From: Pseudomonas sp. ISL-84 | GTDB taxonomy: Bacteria > Bacillota > Bacilli > Bacillales > Cytobacillaceae | DNA length: 64,000 nt | Direction of reading: 5' to 3' | Assembly: GCA_018613035.1 (NCBI GenBank) | Contig: JAGGRA010000048.1 | Span: 43,576 to 107,575, forward strand | In this document: piece by piece, positions 1-9,350 of the stretch | Layout of the letters: the number at the start of each line of letters is the position of its first letter | Position numbering within the stretch: position 1 is the stretch's first letter | Notes under the pieces: model-generated | What the model was told of the DNA's origin: nothing | The model's database searches: none | What the model saw: the letters and a program-made list of their open reading frames with translations, nothing else | Translations under genes and position numbers: made by a program

Positions 1-134
1 TTTCCGCAGGAGGAAAAATTGTCAACAAATACCTTCTGCATGGGTATAATTACCACCCTAAAGGGCTTTCAGAATATGATATTCTTAAGTATATATTACG
101 AACTGATTACAAGGATTACAAAGGTGGGTTATCA

Positions 135-533
135 GTGAAGGTTGTATTTGCATCAACTCCTGATCAGGAACAAAAAATAATGGAGCTAATTGAAAAATTC
201 TATTCAAATGTGTTTCCTCTTTATTTCACAGATGATGACATAAGAGAATTTGAGCAGCAGAAGATTTTACATACTTCTACAAGACACTTTGAGTATTTTG
301 GGACATTAAAGGAGGCTTATCAGGTTATTTCAGGACTGCAAACGCTAATGGCTATTTTGGAATCCCCCCGGCAGGAGGATAAATATGAAGCCATTTTCGT
401 AAAGAATGTGCAGATTCTTAAAGAATTTGGCCTGTCTTTTCCATTTGACTACAGTCATTTTTGCAGTGAAAGAATGCCAAGAAATGGTTTATTCAGTGTG
501 TACGCCAAAGCCGCAAATGAAATATTGGTATAA
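135..533 (+). CDS. yhcU: YhcU-like DUF5365 protein
   Basis: A 132-aa soluble protein recognised as the YhcU/DUF5365 family of Bacillus; no biochemical role is known to me. The GTG start at 135 is preceded by AAAGGTGGG at a good distance, and the N-terminus (MKVVFASTPDQEQ) suits the family. The same frame stays open upstream to base 3 without a stop, so either the window edge cuts a longer version or the upstream openness is chance; family length favours GTG 135. It sits first in a block collinear with B. subtilis yhcU-spoVR. No signal peptide or membrane segment is visible. The product name is fairly safe, the function unknown. Confidence 0.75.
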   Translation: MKVVFASTPDQEQKIMELIEKFYSNVFPLYFTDDDIREFEQQKILHTSTRHFEYFGTLKEAYQVISGLQTLMAILESPRQEDKYEAIFVKNVQILKEFGLSFPFDYSHFCSERMPRNGLFSVYAKAANEILV

Positions 534-535
534 GA

Positions 536-562
536 AAAACGCCTGCATCTCAGGCGTTTTTT
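536..562. terminator. Bidirectional intrinsic terminator
   Basis: AAAACGCCTG (536-545) pairs with CAGGCGTTTT (551-560) around a 5-nt loop, with T-runs on both strands. It lies between the convergent yhcU and thioredoxin-like genes and can end both transcripts. Confidence 0.85.
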
Positions 563-569
563 CCTTGTC

Positions 570-1040
570 TTATTTTGTATTTTCATTAAACCACTGTTCA
601 AATACGGCTTTTTCCTGATAGCCCGTAATCCTGTTTACTTCATTGCCATCCTTATATTGTACGATTGTTGGAGTTTCGGTAATTCTATAACGATCCCAGC
701 CGTCTTCGAATTCAAGCAAATTGAATTGAACAAGATCGATATCCATATCTTCTGCAAGTGGAGCCACTACAGGAGTAGTTCTCTGGCAGTGCGGGCATGT
801 GGGGCTATGGAAATAGACTGTTACATCTTCCTTATTATTTAATTTTTCTTCAAGTTCCCCCGGCAGGATGATATTTTGGTAGTTCGGATCATCAAGCTGA
901 GCTACCGTTTCAGGATGAAGGGTATCCTTGCCATATGGATTATCCTCCGAAACCTTTTCTTCATTTTGCATTTTGGTTAGAATTCCTACAGCTGCGAATA
1001 ATACAATGATCACAGCGAGAAAGATAATGACTTTTTTCAT
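570..1040 (-). CDS. Membrane-anchored thioredoxin-like thiol-disulfide protein
   Basis: A 156-aa protein with one N-terminal membrane/signal segment (residues about 2-23) followed by a thioredoxin fold. The redox motif CPHC sits in the sequence YFHSPTCPHCQRTTP, and the cis-proline region is TETPTIVQY. It should work outside the membrane in disulfide formation or isomerisation. The start at 1040 (MKKVIIF) is chosen over an upstream ATG at 1070 because GGAGGC lies just before it and the longer form would run deep into bdbC. It follows bdbC by one base, so the two form an operon and the protein is the natural redox partner of BdbC, taking the place BdbD has elsewhere. The exact orthologue name is uncertain. 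Confidence 0.85.
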   Translation of the reverse strand: MKKVIIFLAVIIVLFAAVGILTKMQNEEKVSEDNPYGKDTLHPETVAQLDDPNYQNIILPGELEEKLNNKEDVTVYFHSPTCPHCQRTTPVVAPLAEDMDIDLVQFNLLEFEDGWDRYRITETPTIVQYKDGNEVNRITGYQEKAVFEQWFNENTK

Positions 1041-1041
1041 T

Positions 1042-1476
1042 TTATGCCTCCTTTGAGTTCTTCCAGACAAGATAACTGCAAATAAAAATTATAATGAAAG
1101 CTGTTAAAGCCAAAAAGGGAATTGTAATAAATCCAAACCAGTTTATGTATTGGCCAGTACATGGTAATCTTCCGCATGTTGCGGCATGATCTGCCATAAA
1201 GGATATTTTTTGAATGGAATAATGGTAGATTGAAGTGCCTGCTCCCACTGCCGATAAAACCATCGTATACAGGCAGATACGATAATCCCTCTTTATGACA
1301 GCCATTCCAAGTATAACAGCAAAAGGATACATTATAATTCTTTGATACCAGCAAAGCTCACAGGGCTCATACTGCCTAATTTCCGAGAAGTATAGGCTGC
1401 CGAACATTGCCAGTATGGATACTGCCCAAGCAGTAAACAGCAAGTTCTCCCGCCGGTCTTTTTGTTTTTTCTCCAT
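1042..1476 (-). CDS. bdbC: DsbB-like disulfide oxidoreductase BdbC
   Basis: A 144-aa, four-helix membrane protein of the DsbB/BdbC family that reoxidises an extracytoplasmic thiol oxidase and passes electrons to quinone. The first Cys pair is CELC (about residues 39-42) after the first helix. The second pair lies in the outer loop around CGRLPC. Length matches the family (about 140 aa). The ATG at 1476 has AAGGAGATCACT before it. It is cotranscribed with the following thioredoxin-like gene. Cytoplasmic-membrane location is certain from hydrophobicity; partner assignment is inferred from adjacency. Confidence 0.9.
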   Translation of the reverse strand: MEKKQKDRRENLLFTAWAVSILAMFGSLYFSEIRQYEPCELCWYQRIIMYPFAVILGMAVIKRDYRICLYTMVLSAVGAGTSIYHYSIQKISFMADHAATCGRLPCTGQYINWFGFITIPFLALTAFIIIFICSYLVWKNSKEA

Positions 1477-1594
1477 AGTGATCTCCTTAAGGTATATGTA
1501 CTCTAAAAATTATAAAGCTAATGGCCATGCATGTAAATCAACTTGTGCAGGCCTTTTTTGGATATGGCTAATTTAATCAGCAAAGACTAATTCA

Positions 1595-1907
1595 ATGCAT
1601 TTTACCGAAAAAAGAAGATATCAATCGTCTCTATAGAAATATATATGAAGGAAAATACGTAAGATAAGAGGTGAGCAAGCACCTGAAATGGAATCTGTCA
1701 TCCTCGGCTTTAGGGAGGAAACTGGACGATCCAGATGGCTTACGAACAATGAAATTTCAGATGGCGTTATGAATGCCGTAAAAAAGGGAAAGGAACTGTA
1801 TATCACTGGAGAGGTTGAAACTTGGGATCAGCGTCCAGGATGAAATATTTATTACTTACCAAAAGGAGTGCACCACCATTGACAAAGCTGGACTTGACGA
1901 AGTTTGA
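1595..1907 (+). pseudogene. Possible broken small gene upstream of yhcX
   Basis: Three frames join into one coherent 103-aa protein if three single-base indels in short runs (A-run near 1608, AA near 1661, GG near 1849) are allowed. The best-preserved stretch is frame 1688-1852, beginning MESVILGFREETGR. The tail overlaps the yhcX start, ending at the TGA at 1905. No ribosome site is obvious before the ATG at 1595. I do not recognise the protein. It may be a decayed gene, a gene with sequencing indels, or coincidental openness; the protein-like composition and shared direction with yhcX are the only support. Confidence 0.3.
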
Positions 1908-3417
1908 GAAAAAAATGATTATCCGGAATACCCGGCATACAGATATTGATCATATCATTGCCCTTCAGGAGGTTTGTTTTCCTGGAATGGATCCATGGAA
2001 ACACGAGCATTTAGAAAGCCATCTTGAAATTTTTCCGGAGGGCCAGTTTGTAGCAGAATATGACGGAGAAATCATTGGCTCCTGCTCGAGCCTGATTATT
2101 AACTTTGATGAATATGATGACCGCCATTCCTGGGATGATGTGACTGATAAAGGGTACATAACAAACCACAATCCGGAAGGCTATAACCTATATGGAATTG
2201 AGGTAATGGTCCATCCGGATTACAGAAGGATGAAAATCGGCCATCGCCTTTATGAGGAAAGGAAGGAGCTAGTAAGAGCCTTAAATTTAAAAAGCATCAT
2301 AATCGGCGGGCGTATTCCTAATTTTCACAAATTTGCCAATGAGATGAGTCCAAGGGAATATGTAAATGAAGTTTCCCTCCATAAAATTTATGACCCTGTT
2401 TTATCCTTTCAGCTGCTGAATGGATTCACCTTGATGAGGATTAATCCAAATTATTTGCCTGATGATGTGCAGTCAAATAAGTATGCCACTTTGATGGAAT
2501 GGAATAATGTCGACTACCGGCCAATGACAAAACGGTTTTACAAAACGAGCTACCCTGTACGAATTTGTGTGGTGCAGTATTTGATGAGGCAAATTAATTC
2601 CTTTGATGAATTTGCACACCAGGTAGAATATTTTACGGATGTTGCTTCGGATGCCGGATCGGATTTTGCGGTATTTCCGGAGATTTTCACTACCCAGCTC
2701 ATGTCCTTTTTGGATGAGCGTTCGCCGAGCCTGGCAGTCCGTAAGCTGACTGAGTATACAGAGCAGTATATCGAGTTATTTACGGATTTGGCTGTCAGGT
2801 ATAATATTAATATAATCGGGGGCTCGCATTTCGTAAAAGAGGACGATGATGAGATTTATAACATTGCTTATCTGTTCCGCCGCGATGGAACGATCGAAAA
2901 GCAATACAAGCTCCATATCACCCCAAACGAGCGGAAATGGTGGGGGATAAGCCGAGGTGACGAAGTGAAGGTATTCGACACCGATTGCGGAAAAATAGCC
3001 ATTCAAATTTGCTATGATATTGAATTTCCAGAGCTTGCAAGAATTGCGACAGATAAAGGAGCAAAAATCATTTTTACGCCTTTCTGTACAGAAGACCGCC
3101 AAGGCTACTTACGGGTCCGATACTGTGCACAGGCGCGCGCGGTAGAAAATCAAATTTACACCGTTATATCCGGAACTGTCGGCAATTTGCCGCAAACGGA
3201 GAACATGGATATACAGTATGCTCAGTCAGCGATTTTTGCTCCATCCGATTTCGAATTCGCAAGAGATGGTGTAGTAGGTGAAACCAATCCTAATATTGAA
3301 ATGGTGCTGATTGGGGATGTAGATCTTGAAATTTTAAGGCGCCAAAGGCAAGATGGCACGGTCCGCCAATTAAAGGACCGCCGCCATGATATTTACAGCA
3401 TTAAATATAAGAAGTAA
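1879..3417 (+). CDS. yhcX: GNAT-nitrilase fusion YhcX
   Basis: A 512-aa two-domain protein. Residues about 14-190 form a GNAT N-acetyltransferase domain (GIEVMVHPDYRRMKIGHRLY is the acetyl-CoA loop). Residues about 225-500 form a carbon-nitrogen hydrolase with the catalytic triad Glu268 (FPEIFTT), Lys344 (QYKLHITPNE) and Cys378 (QICYDIEFPE). Substrate is unknown; an amidase or nitrilase linked to acyl transfer is expected. The TTG at 1879 has AAAAGGAGTG 10 nt upstream and gives the family N-terminus MTKLDLTKFEKKM; the ATG at 1822 would add 19 residues with no ribosome site. B. subtilis YhcX has the same architecture and about the same length. Confidence 0.9.
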   Translation: MTKLDLTKFEKKMIIRNTRHTDIDHIIALQEVCFPGMDPWKHEHLESHLEIFPEGQFVAEYDGEIIGSCSSLIINFDEYDDRHSWDDVTDKGYITNHNPEGYNLYGIEVMVHPDYRRMKIGHRLYEERKELVRALNLKSIIIGGRIPNFHKFANEMSPREYVNEVSLHKIYDPVLSFQLLNGFTLMRINPNYLPDDVQSNKYATLMEWNNVDYRPMTKRFYKTSYPVRICVVQYLMRQINSFDEFAHQVEYFTDVASDAGSDFAVFPEIFTTQLMSFLDERSPSLAVRKLTEYTEQYIELFTDLAVRYNINIIGGSHFVKEDDDEIYNIAYLFRRDGTIEKQYKLHITPNERKWWGISRGDEVKVFDTDCGKIAIQICYDIEFPELARIATDKGAKIIFTPFCTEDRQGYLRVRYCAQARAVENQIYTVISGTVGNLPQTENMDIQYAQSAIFAPSDFEFARDGVVGETNPNIEMVLIGDVDLEILRRQRQDGTVRQLKDRRHDIYSIKYKK

Positions 3418-3603
3418 CATAGAAGAGAAGCGGCAAAAGCAAGGGACTTTAGCTGCTTTTCTTATCTTTTAGAGAACTTTCCTAAAATCAATACATACAT
3501 ACTGTAAAGCGTGAAATTTGTCAAAATATCACGGATGTTTTTGAAAGGAAAATCAATTTTTAAATCGAAAAGGTAGTAGAAGGCAGATCTGGGAGGTCAA
3601 ACA

Positions 3604-5352
3604 ATGGAATGGAAAACAGCTGCAGAACGATGGATTAAACATGAGAATTTGGACAGCGCATTAATGAAACAGCTGCGAAGCCTGCAGGGGGATGAAAAAC
3701 TCCTTGAAGAGGCATTTTATAAAGGGCTGGAATTTGGTACTGGCGGTATGCGCGGCGAAATTGGGCCGGGAACCAACCGAATGAATTTATATACGGTCCG
3801 AAAAGCATCTGCGGGGCTGGCCGCTTACATAGAAGAAAAAGGCTTGGAAGCAAAGAACAGGGGGGTAGCGATCGCATATGATTCCCGCCATATGTCTCCA
3901 GAATTCGCCATGGAGGCAGCCAAAACCCTTGCTTCAAGGGGAATTCAGACATATGTGTTTGAGGAATTGCGCCCTACTCCAGAATTATCCTTTGCAGTTC
4001 GCTATTTGCATGCCTACGCGGGCATTGTCATTACAGCAAGCCATAATCCTCCTGAATATAATGGATATAAGGTTTATGGTTCTGACGGTGCACAGCTTCC
4101 GCCTGCGGAAGCGGATGTGGTCATCAGTAAAGTAAATGAAATAGAAAATGAATTGATGATCGAAGTAATGGATGAGGGAGCGCTGAAGGAAAAAGGGCTG
4201 ATCACTATGATTGGCATTGCGGTAGATCGAGCTTATCAAAAGCAGCTCCTCACAATATCCGAGAACCCTTCCATTGGTGAAGAAACGGATTTGAACATCG
4301 TTTTCACTCCGCTTCATGGAACAGCCAATAAGCCTGTAAGAGAGGCTTTATCAGCATTAAATTATAAAAATGTACAAGTCGTTAAAGAACAGGAGCTTCC
4401 GGATCCGGAATTTTCAACGGTAAAAAGCCCCAACCCAGAGGAGAAATCAGCATTTGAGCTGGCTATGAGGGATGGAAAAAAAACAGATGCTGATATTTTA
4501 ATTGCAACAGATCCTGATGCAGACCGACTTGGCATTGCTGCGAAGAATAAAGATGGAGATTATGTACTTTTGACAGGAAATCAGACAGGCGCCCTGCTGC
4601 TGCACTATATTTTGTTGCAGAAAAAGGAAAAGAACAGCCTCCCTGCCAATGGAATCATGCTTAAAACCATTGTTACCTCAGAATTTGGACGCAAGGTTGC
4701 CTCGTCCTTTGGGGTTGAAACCATTGATGTTCTGACTGGGTTTAAATTTATTGCGGAGAAAATCAAGGAATATGAAGAGTCAGGTGAATATACATTCCTG
4801 TTTGGATATGAAGAAAGCTATGGCTATCTAATCGGTGACTTTGCCAGAGATAAGGATGCGGTTCAGGCAGCACTGCTTGCAGCCGAGATGGCGGCTTTTT
4901 ATAAAAAGAAAGGCATGTCGCTTTATGATGCACTTCTCAATCTTTTTGAAGAGTATGGATACTTCCTTGAAGGGCTGCGCTCACTCACCTTAAAAGGGAT
5001 TGAAGGAGCAGAACAGATTCAGCAGACTCTTGCTTCCTTCCGTGCAAATCCTCTGAAAGAGCTTGAAGGGATTAAGGTTCAGGCTGTTGAAGATTATTTA
5101 ACCGGAATAAGGACGGAAGTAGATGAGGCTGAAAAAAATATCGATCTTCCAAAATCAAATGTCATTAAATATTTCTTTGAAGATGGTACATGGATCTGCC
5201 TAAGACCATCAGGAACTGAGCCTAAGATTAAGTTTTATTTTGGCATTAACGCTGCTTCCCTGGAAGAAAGCACGCAAAAACTGCAATCGGTTGAAAAAGC
5301 TTTTATGGAAATTGTAGAAGAAAGAATGGGCAATTCATCACTTGCTAAATAA
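3604..5352 (+). CDS. pgcA: Alpha-phosphoglucomutase PgcA
   Basis: A 582-aa alpha-D-phosphohexomutase interconverting glucose 6-phosphate and glucose 1-phosphate, feeding UDP-glucose for glucolipid and teichoic-acid glucosylation. All four signature loops are present: phosphoserine loop TASHNPP (Ser146), metal loop DPDADR (Asp303/305/307), sugar loop GYEESYGY, and phosphate loop [12 protein letters not shown] near the C-terminus. GGGAGGTC precedes the ATG. B. subtilis pgcA (yhxB) stands in the same chromosomal block before yhcY; the glp genes that sit between yhcX and pgcA there are absent here. Confidence 0.95.
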   Translation: MEWKTAAERWIKHENLDSALMKQLRSLQGDEKLLEEAFYKGLEFGTGGMRGEIGPGTNRMNLYTVRKASAGLAAYIEEKGLEAKNRGVAIAYDSRHMSPEFAMEAAKTLASRGIQTYVFEELRPTPELSFAVRYLHAYAGIVITASHNPPEYNGYKVYGSDGAQLPPAEADVVISKVNEIENELMIEVMDEGALKEKGLITMIGIAVDRAYQKQLLTISENPSIGEETDLNIVFTPLHGTANKPVREALSALNYKNVQVVKEQELPDPEFSTVKSPNPEEKSAFELAMRDGKKTDADILIATDPDADRLGIAAKNKDGDYVLLTGNQTGALLLHYILLQKKEKNSLPANGIMLKTIVTSEFGRKVASSFGVETIDVLTGFKFIAEKIKEYEESGEYTFLFGYEESYGYLIGDFARDKDAVQAALLAAEMAAFYKKKGMSLYDALLNLFEEYGYFLEGLRSLTLKGIEGAEQIQQTLASFRANPLKELEGIKVQAVEDYLTGIRTEVDEAEKNIDLPKSNVIKYFFEDGTWICLRPSGTEPKIKFYFGINAASLEESTQKLQSVEKAFMEIVEERMGNSSLAK

Positions 5353-5404
5353 TTAGTTAACATAACAAACATCCAGAAACGCATAATGCTGAAAGGAAGA
5401 TATG

Positions 5405-6127
5405 ATGTTAAAAGGACAAGTAGCAATCGTAACAGGTGCATCAAGAGGAATCGGAAAAGAGATTGCCATCAAGCTTGCCGAGCAGGGAATGAAGCTCGCT
5501 GTAATCGGAAGCTCAGAGGATATCCATAAATCTGCTGTTGAAATAAAAGGAAAAGGGTTTACCGATGTGCTGCCGATACAGGCGGACATTTCAAATGAAG
5601 CCGAAGTAAAGGAAGCTGTCGAAAGAACACTTCAGGAATACAAACAAATTGATCTGCTTGTAAATAATGCAGGTGTAGGCTTCTTTAAACAGGTTGATGA
5701 AACCACTATTGAAGAATGGAAAAAAGTCTTCGAAGTCAATGTCCAGGGAGTATTCCTTGGCAGTAAATCGGTACTGCCTCATATGAAAGAACGGAAATCC
5801 GGTACGATTATTACCATTTCTTCAGATGTGGCCCGATATACGATCCCAAATGGATCAGCCTATACTGCAACAAAATATGCTGTTCAAGGCTTTTCGGGTT
5901 CTTTGGCTCAGGAGGTAAGGGAATACGGTATCCGTGTCGGGACCATAAACCCTGGCATGGTAGATACGTATTTTGCGGAATCCGAGCAGGGGCTTGAAGA
6001 GAAAAAGGATTGGCTGAAGGTTGAGGATATTGCAAATGCCGTTGTTTATATGGCTTCTGCGCCTCAGCATATGATGATTGATGAAATCGTTCTTCATCCA
6101 TTTGTCCAGGACTATCCAATCGCATAA
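5405..6127 (+). CDS. Short-chain dehydrogenase/reductase, FabG-like
   Basis: A 240-aa classical SDR using NAD(P)H. The Rossmann motif is TGASRGIG (about residues 11-18), then NNAG, the catalytic Ser in ITISSDV and YTATKYA containing the YxxxK pair. Most similar in style to 3-ketoacyl-ACP reductase, but many SDRs of unknown substrate look alike, so no symbol is given. ATG 5405 is preferred to 5402 on spacing from AAAGGAAG. It is 52 nt from pgcA in the same direction, possibly in one transcript, and ends at a good terminator. Confidence 0.85.
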   Translation: MLKGQVAIVTGASRGIGKEIAIKLAEQGMKLAVIGSSEDIHKSAVEIKGKGFTDVLPIQADISNEAEVKEAVERTLQEYKQIDLLVNNAGVGFFKQVDETTIEEWKKVFEVNVQGVFLGSKSVLPHMKERKSGTIITISSDVARYTIPNGSAYTATKYAVQGFSGSLAQEVREYGIRVGTINPGMVDTYFAESEQGLEEKKDWLKVEDIANAVVYMASAPQHMMIDEIVLHPFVQDYPIA

Positions 6128-6134
6128 CATACTG

Positions 6135-6165
6135 CACCGTAGAGGCTTCCTCTTCGGTGTTTTAT
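6135..6165 (+). terminator. Intrinsic terminator after the SDR gene
   Basis: CACCG-T-AGAGG pairs with CCTCT-T-CGGTG (6135-6159) around a CTT loop and runs into TTTTATTTT. Confidence 0.8.
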
Positions 6166-6169
6166 TTTA

Positions 6170-6239
6170 CTCTGTTAAACTTGCCTGTTGATTTCCCCTC
6201 CAATCAACAGGGTGGTAAAATCAACGATCTGTTTTAACA
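6170..6239 (-). repeat. Internally deleted copy of the GGCTCTGTTAAA repeat
   Basis: Read on the minus strand this is the left end (CACCCTGTTGATTGGAG) joined directly to the right end (GGAAATCAACAGGC...TTTAACAGAG) of the dispersed repeat whose intact copy is at 19517-19681. The middle of about 95 bp is missing. It lies upstream of yhcY. Confidence 0.7.
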
Positions 6240-6357
6240 TTTATGGGTGAAGCTACAACTTTAGTCGTAGAATACTTCCTTCCAATTGCCAAGGAAGGGG
6301 AGGGAAAAAAGTTATATAATATAAGAACATATTCAATCAGTCAAAAGGGGGATAAGG

Positions 6358-7509
6358 GTGGTAGGGGAAAAGAGACAATCTGAAATCAGAATCTTAAAAG
6401 AAATTGCAGAACTTTTAAATGAAGGAACCGAAATTGATGCCCTGCTAAAAGAGGTACTTCAAAAATTGCTTCATATTACCGGCCTTGAAACCGGCTGGGT
6501 GTTTCTTATTGATGAACAAGGTGAATTCCGTCTTGCTGCAGAGGAAAAATTGCCCCAGGCTCTTTCGAGGGATAGCTTCAAACCAATGTGCAAAGGAGAC
6601 TGCTGGTGTATCGACCGGTATAATGACGGCAGATTAAATAAGGCTTCCAACATTATTGAATGCAAAAGGATAGAAGATGCAATTGCCGAGCAAAGAAATG
6701 ATACAAACGGGCTTACCCATCATGCTTCTGTTCCGCTTAGAGCGGGTGATGAAAAGTTTGGAATCCTTAATATTGGCTCACCCGATAAAACACATTTTGA
6801 GCCCGAGGAGCTAGCTTTGTTGGAATCTATTGCTTTTCAAATAGGAACTGCTCTTAAAAGAATTAAACTCACACAGCTTGAGCAGGAAACAGCCCTTGCG
6901 GGAGAAAGGAACAGGCTGGCTCGAGACCTCCATGATTCAGTCAATCAGCTTCTGTTTTCCCTTAGCTTAACAGCAAGGGGAGGAGCCGAGATGGCTAGGG
7001 ATCCCGAAGTAAAGGAGACCTTCTCCTATATGCAGGACCTTGCCCAGGAAGCTTTGAGCGAGATGAGAGCGCTAATATGGCAGCTGAAACCGCGTGGACT
7101 TGAAAATGGCATTATCTGTGCCATGCAGGGTTACAGCCAAATGCTGGGCCTTGAGCTTACATCAAAAGTTAACGGTGTCATTTCCCTGCCTGGAAAAGTT
7201 GAAGAAACACTTTGGCGAATTGGACAGGAAGCATTGGCTAATTGCAAAAAACACTCAGGCCAGTCAATAGCAGAGGTAACGCTGACAGTGGAAGACGAAA
7301 AAGTAATGATGGTAATTTCCGATTGTGGCAGGGGGTTTCATTACAGCTGGAACAACGAAATTCCCTCTCTTGGCCTAAAAAGCATGAAAAACCGAGCTGA
7401 AGCATTAAATGGGACTTTTATGTTAGACACAGGACATGATAAAGGAACGAAAATCGAAATTATGATTCCATTTAAAAAGGAGGGAAATAAATGGCCATTC
7501 GGGTCTTAA
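6358..7509 (+). CDS. yhcY: GAF-domain sensor histidine kinase YhcY
   Basis: A 383-aa cytoplasmic kinase. A GAF domain covers about residues 20-165, with a Cys-containing stretch (CKGDCWCIDRY) that could bind a ligand or sense redox. Then comes a HisKA_3 dimerisation domain with the phosphoacceptor His192 in RDLHDSVNQ, and an HATPase domain ending in DTGHDKGTKIEIMIPF. The start is GTG 6358 after AAGGGGGAT. It overlaps yhcZ by 19 nt, so they are translationally coupled and form a NarL-type two-component pair. The signal is unknown. Gene order and sequence match B. subtilis yhcY-yhcZ. Confidence 0.9.
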   Translation: MVGEKRQSEIRILKEIAELLNEGTEIDALLKEVLQKLLHITGLETGWVFLIDEQGEFRLAAEEKLPQALSRDSFKPMCKGDCWCIDRYNDGRLNKASNIIECKRIEDAIAEQRNDTNGLTHHASVPLRAGDEKFGILNIGSPDKTHFEPEELALLESIAFQIGTALKRIKLTQLEQETALAGERNRLARDLHDSVNQLLFSLSLTARGGAEMARDPEVKETFSYMQDLAQEALSEMRALIWQLKPRGLENGIICAMQGYSQMLGLELTSKVNGVISLPGKVEETLWRIGQEALANCKKHSGQSIAEVTLTVEDEKVMMVISDCGRGFHYSWNNEIPSLGLKSMKNRAEALNGTFMLDTGHDKGTKIEIMIPFKKEGNKWPFGS

Positions 7510-8141
7510 TTGCGGACGATCATCATGTAGTAAGGAGAGGACTCGTTTTTTTCCTGAAAACACAGCCGGAAATAGAAATTGCCGGCGAGGCAAAAAACGG
7601 CCGTGAAGCAGTGGAATTGATTAAAACAAATAAGCCTGATGTCGTATTAATGGATTTGGATATGCCTGAGATGAATGGGATAGAAGCGACACGGGAGATT
7701 AAAAAGAATTATCCCGATGTAAAAATCCTGATCCTTACAAGCTTTTCAGACCAGGATCATGTCATCCCGGCTATTGAAGCAGGAGCTTCGGGATATCAGC
7801 TTAAGGACATTGAGCCAGATGGCCTTGTTGAGGCTATTATGCAGATTATGAAAGGGGAAAATCAGCTGCATCCGAAAGCAACGTCCCATTTGCTCACACA
7901 TTTAACGAATAAAAACAGTATAGAAAGAAAACCGATTGATGAGCTGACCAAAAGGGAGCTGGAGGTTTTGGGGGAAATTGCTAAAGGAAAAAGCAATAAA
8001 GAAATTGCTGCATCTCTTTATATAACAGAAAAAACAGTGAAAACCCATGTCTCCAATCTTCTATCCAAACTGGAGCTGGCAGACAGAACGCAAGCAGCTC
8101 TGTACGCAGTACGAAACGGCCTCGCAGCTGGGAATAAATGA
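7491..8141 (+). CDS. yhcZ: NarL/FixJ-type response regulator YhcZ
   Basis: A 216-aa regulator: receiver domain (residues 1-120) with the acidic pair DD near the N-terminus, phosphoacceptor Asp55 in VLMDLDMPEMNG and the conserved Lys in YQLKDI; then a LuxR-type helix-turn-helix (LTKRELEVLGEIAKGKSNKE..., TEKTVKTHVSNLLSKL) at about 148-210. It is the cognate regulator of YhcY, whose 3' end it overlaps. Targets are not visible here; the downstream azr gene has its own leader and could be one. Confidence 0.92.
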   Translation: MAIRVLIADDHHVVRRGLVFFLKTQPEIEIAGEAKNGREAVELIKTNKPDVVLMDLDMPEMNGIEATREIKKNYPDVKILILTSFSDQDHVIPAIEAGASGYQLKDIEPDGLVEAIMQIMKGENQLHPKATSHLLTHLTNKNSIERKPIDELTKRELEVLGEIAKGKSNKEIAASLYITEKTVKTHVSNLLSKLELADRTQAALYAVRNGLAAGNK

Positions 8142-8282
8142 CCGAGTCTCATCCTAAAGTCTTACAAAGCACTTACTGGATTAGTCCTAAAGTAAGCTTG
8201 AAAACTCATTCATACTGACGATGTTAAAAACGCCATGTCTCTATATACTAATAGCAGATAGTAAATTAAAGGAGAGTTTATG

Positions 8283-8822
8283 ATGAAGCTTACAATTATT
8301 AACGGCAGTCCAAGACAAAAGGGCAGAACAGGAATTGCCTCACGTTATATAGCAAGAAAATATAATGCAGAGCTTATTGATTTAAGCCTGGGAGAAATTC
8401 CTTTATATAATGGAACCGAGGAACAATATCAGCTTCCTGCGGTAAAAAATCTGCGCCAGCAGATTGGAGACTCTGACGGAGTCATTTTAGCTTCCCCTGA
8501 ATATCATAGCGCCATGAGCGGTGCGTTAAAAAATGCACTTGATTTTCTGGGAAGCGAGCAATTTGCCCATAAGCCAGTCGGTTTGCTCGTTGTAGCAGGC
8601 GGTGGAAAAGGCGGAATAAATGCACTTAACAATATGAGGATTGCCGGCAGGGGCGTATATGCCAATGTTATTCCTAAGCAGCTGGTACTTGATCCCCACT
8701 GTTTTGATTATGAAAATGACGGCCTGTATGAAGAGCCGGTTAAGCTGGTCGAAGGACTCATACAGGAGCTTCAGGTATATATGAAAGCCTATAAACAAAT
8801 TAAGCAGGAAATAAACAACTAA
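8283..8822 (+). CDS. azr: NADPH-dependent FMN reductase/azoreductase Azr
   Basis: A 179-aa flavodoxin-fold NAD(P)H:FMN oxidoreductase. The FMN phosphate loop is NGSPRQKGRT near the N-terminus. SPEYHSAMSGALKNALDFL and VAGGGKGGINALNNMR are family signatures shared with B. subtilis Azr (YhdA). It reduces azo dyes and quinones in vitro; the physiological role is probably thiol/quinone stress defence. AAAGGAG precedes two adjacent ATGs (8280, 8283); spacing favours 8283. It follows yhcZ by about 140 nt and ends at a terminator. Confidence 0.9.
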   Translation: MKLTIINGSPRQKGRTGIASRYIARKYNAELIDLSLGEIPLYNGTEEQYQLPAVKNLRQQIGDSDGVILASPEYHSAMSGALKNALDFLGSEQFAHKPVGLLVVAGGGKGGINALNNMRIAGRGVYANVIPKQLVLDPHCFDYENDGLYEEPVKLVEGLIQELQVYMKAYKQIKQEINN

Positions 8823-8837
8823 ACAACAAAAACGAAA

Positions 8838-8866
8838 ACACGGATCATGACGATCCGTGTTTTTTA
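8838..8866 (+). terminator. Intrinsic terminator after azr
   Basis: ACACGGATC (8838-8846) pairs with GATCCGTGT (8852-8860), followed by TTTTTATT. It also faces the end of the convergent yhdB. Confidence 0.85.
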
Positions 8867-8892
8867 TTGGTGGAATTCATTTGATTCAGGTT

Positions 8893-9147
8893 TTAAGTTA
8901 TTTCATAAAAAGAAGAGGCTGGCAGCTGCTCTTCCGATAATTCGTTGGCATGGTCGATGTATCTTAACAAAGAATATAAATGTTTCTCAATAACGGAATA
9001 GTCTTTTTCAAAATTGTAGGCATGAAGAAAGTGTTCAATTTTCTTCGAAAGGAACTGATCTTCTGTTCTGACCATCAATATTAACAAGTTATCCCATTCC
9101 GATCGGTGCGTATAGTATAACGCACGATCATAATCCACTTTATTCAT
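8893..9147 (-). CDS. yhdB: YhdB-like small protein
   Basis: An 84-aa soluble, mostly helical protein resembling B. subtilis YhdB, also located between azr and yhdC/spoVR. GAGGAGGCAAGGACAA precedes the ATG. No motif, Cys pair or membrane segment suggests a function. Sporulation-related timing is possible from its neighbours but is not shown by the sequence. Confidence 0.75.
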   Translation of the reverse strand: MNKVDYDRALYYTHRSEWDNLLILMVRTEDQFLSKKIEHFLHAYNFEKDYSVIEKHLYSLLRYIDHANELSEEQLPASSFYEIT

Positions 9148-9350
9148 TTGTCCTTGCCTCCTCTTTCAGGAGATGATTTTAGTTTGCGATTAAGATGATA
9201 TTTCTTTCGCAGTAAATCTTGGACTTGTTGATTTAAAAGGGTTTTCATCTTTTACCTGTATAAAGAATTTCGTTTTATCTCAATAAAAGCATACATAAAA
9301 ATATGGACCAGGCGAAAAATAATCTTAATGGCAAAGGAATGGAGGCTAAC

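Noticed and set aside
1..134. End of an upstream gene in frame with yhcU
   Set aside because: The frame is open but family length and the GTG with AAAGGTGGG support a start at 135; evidence is too thin to annotate a separate fragment.
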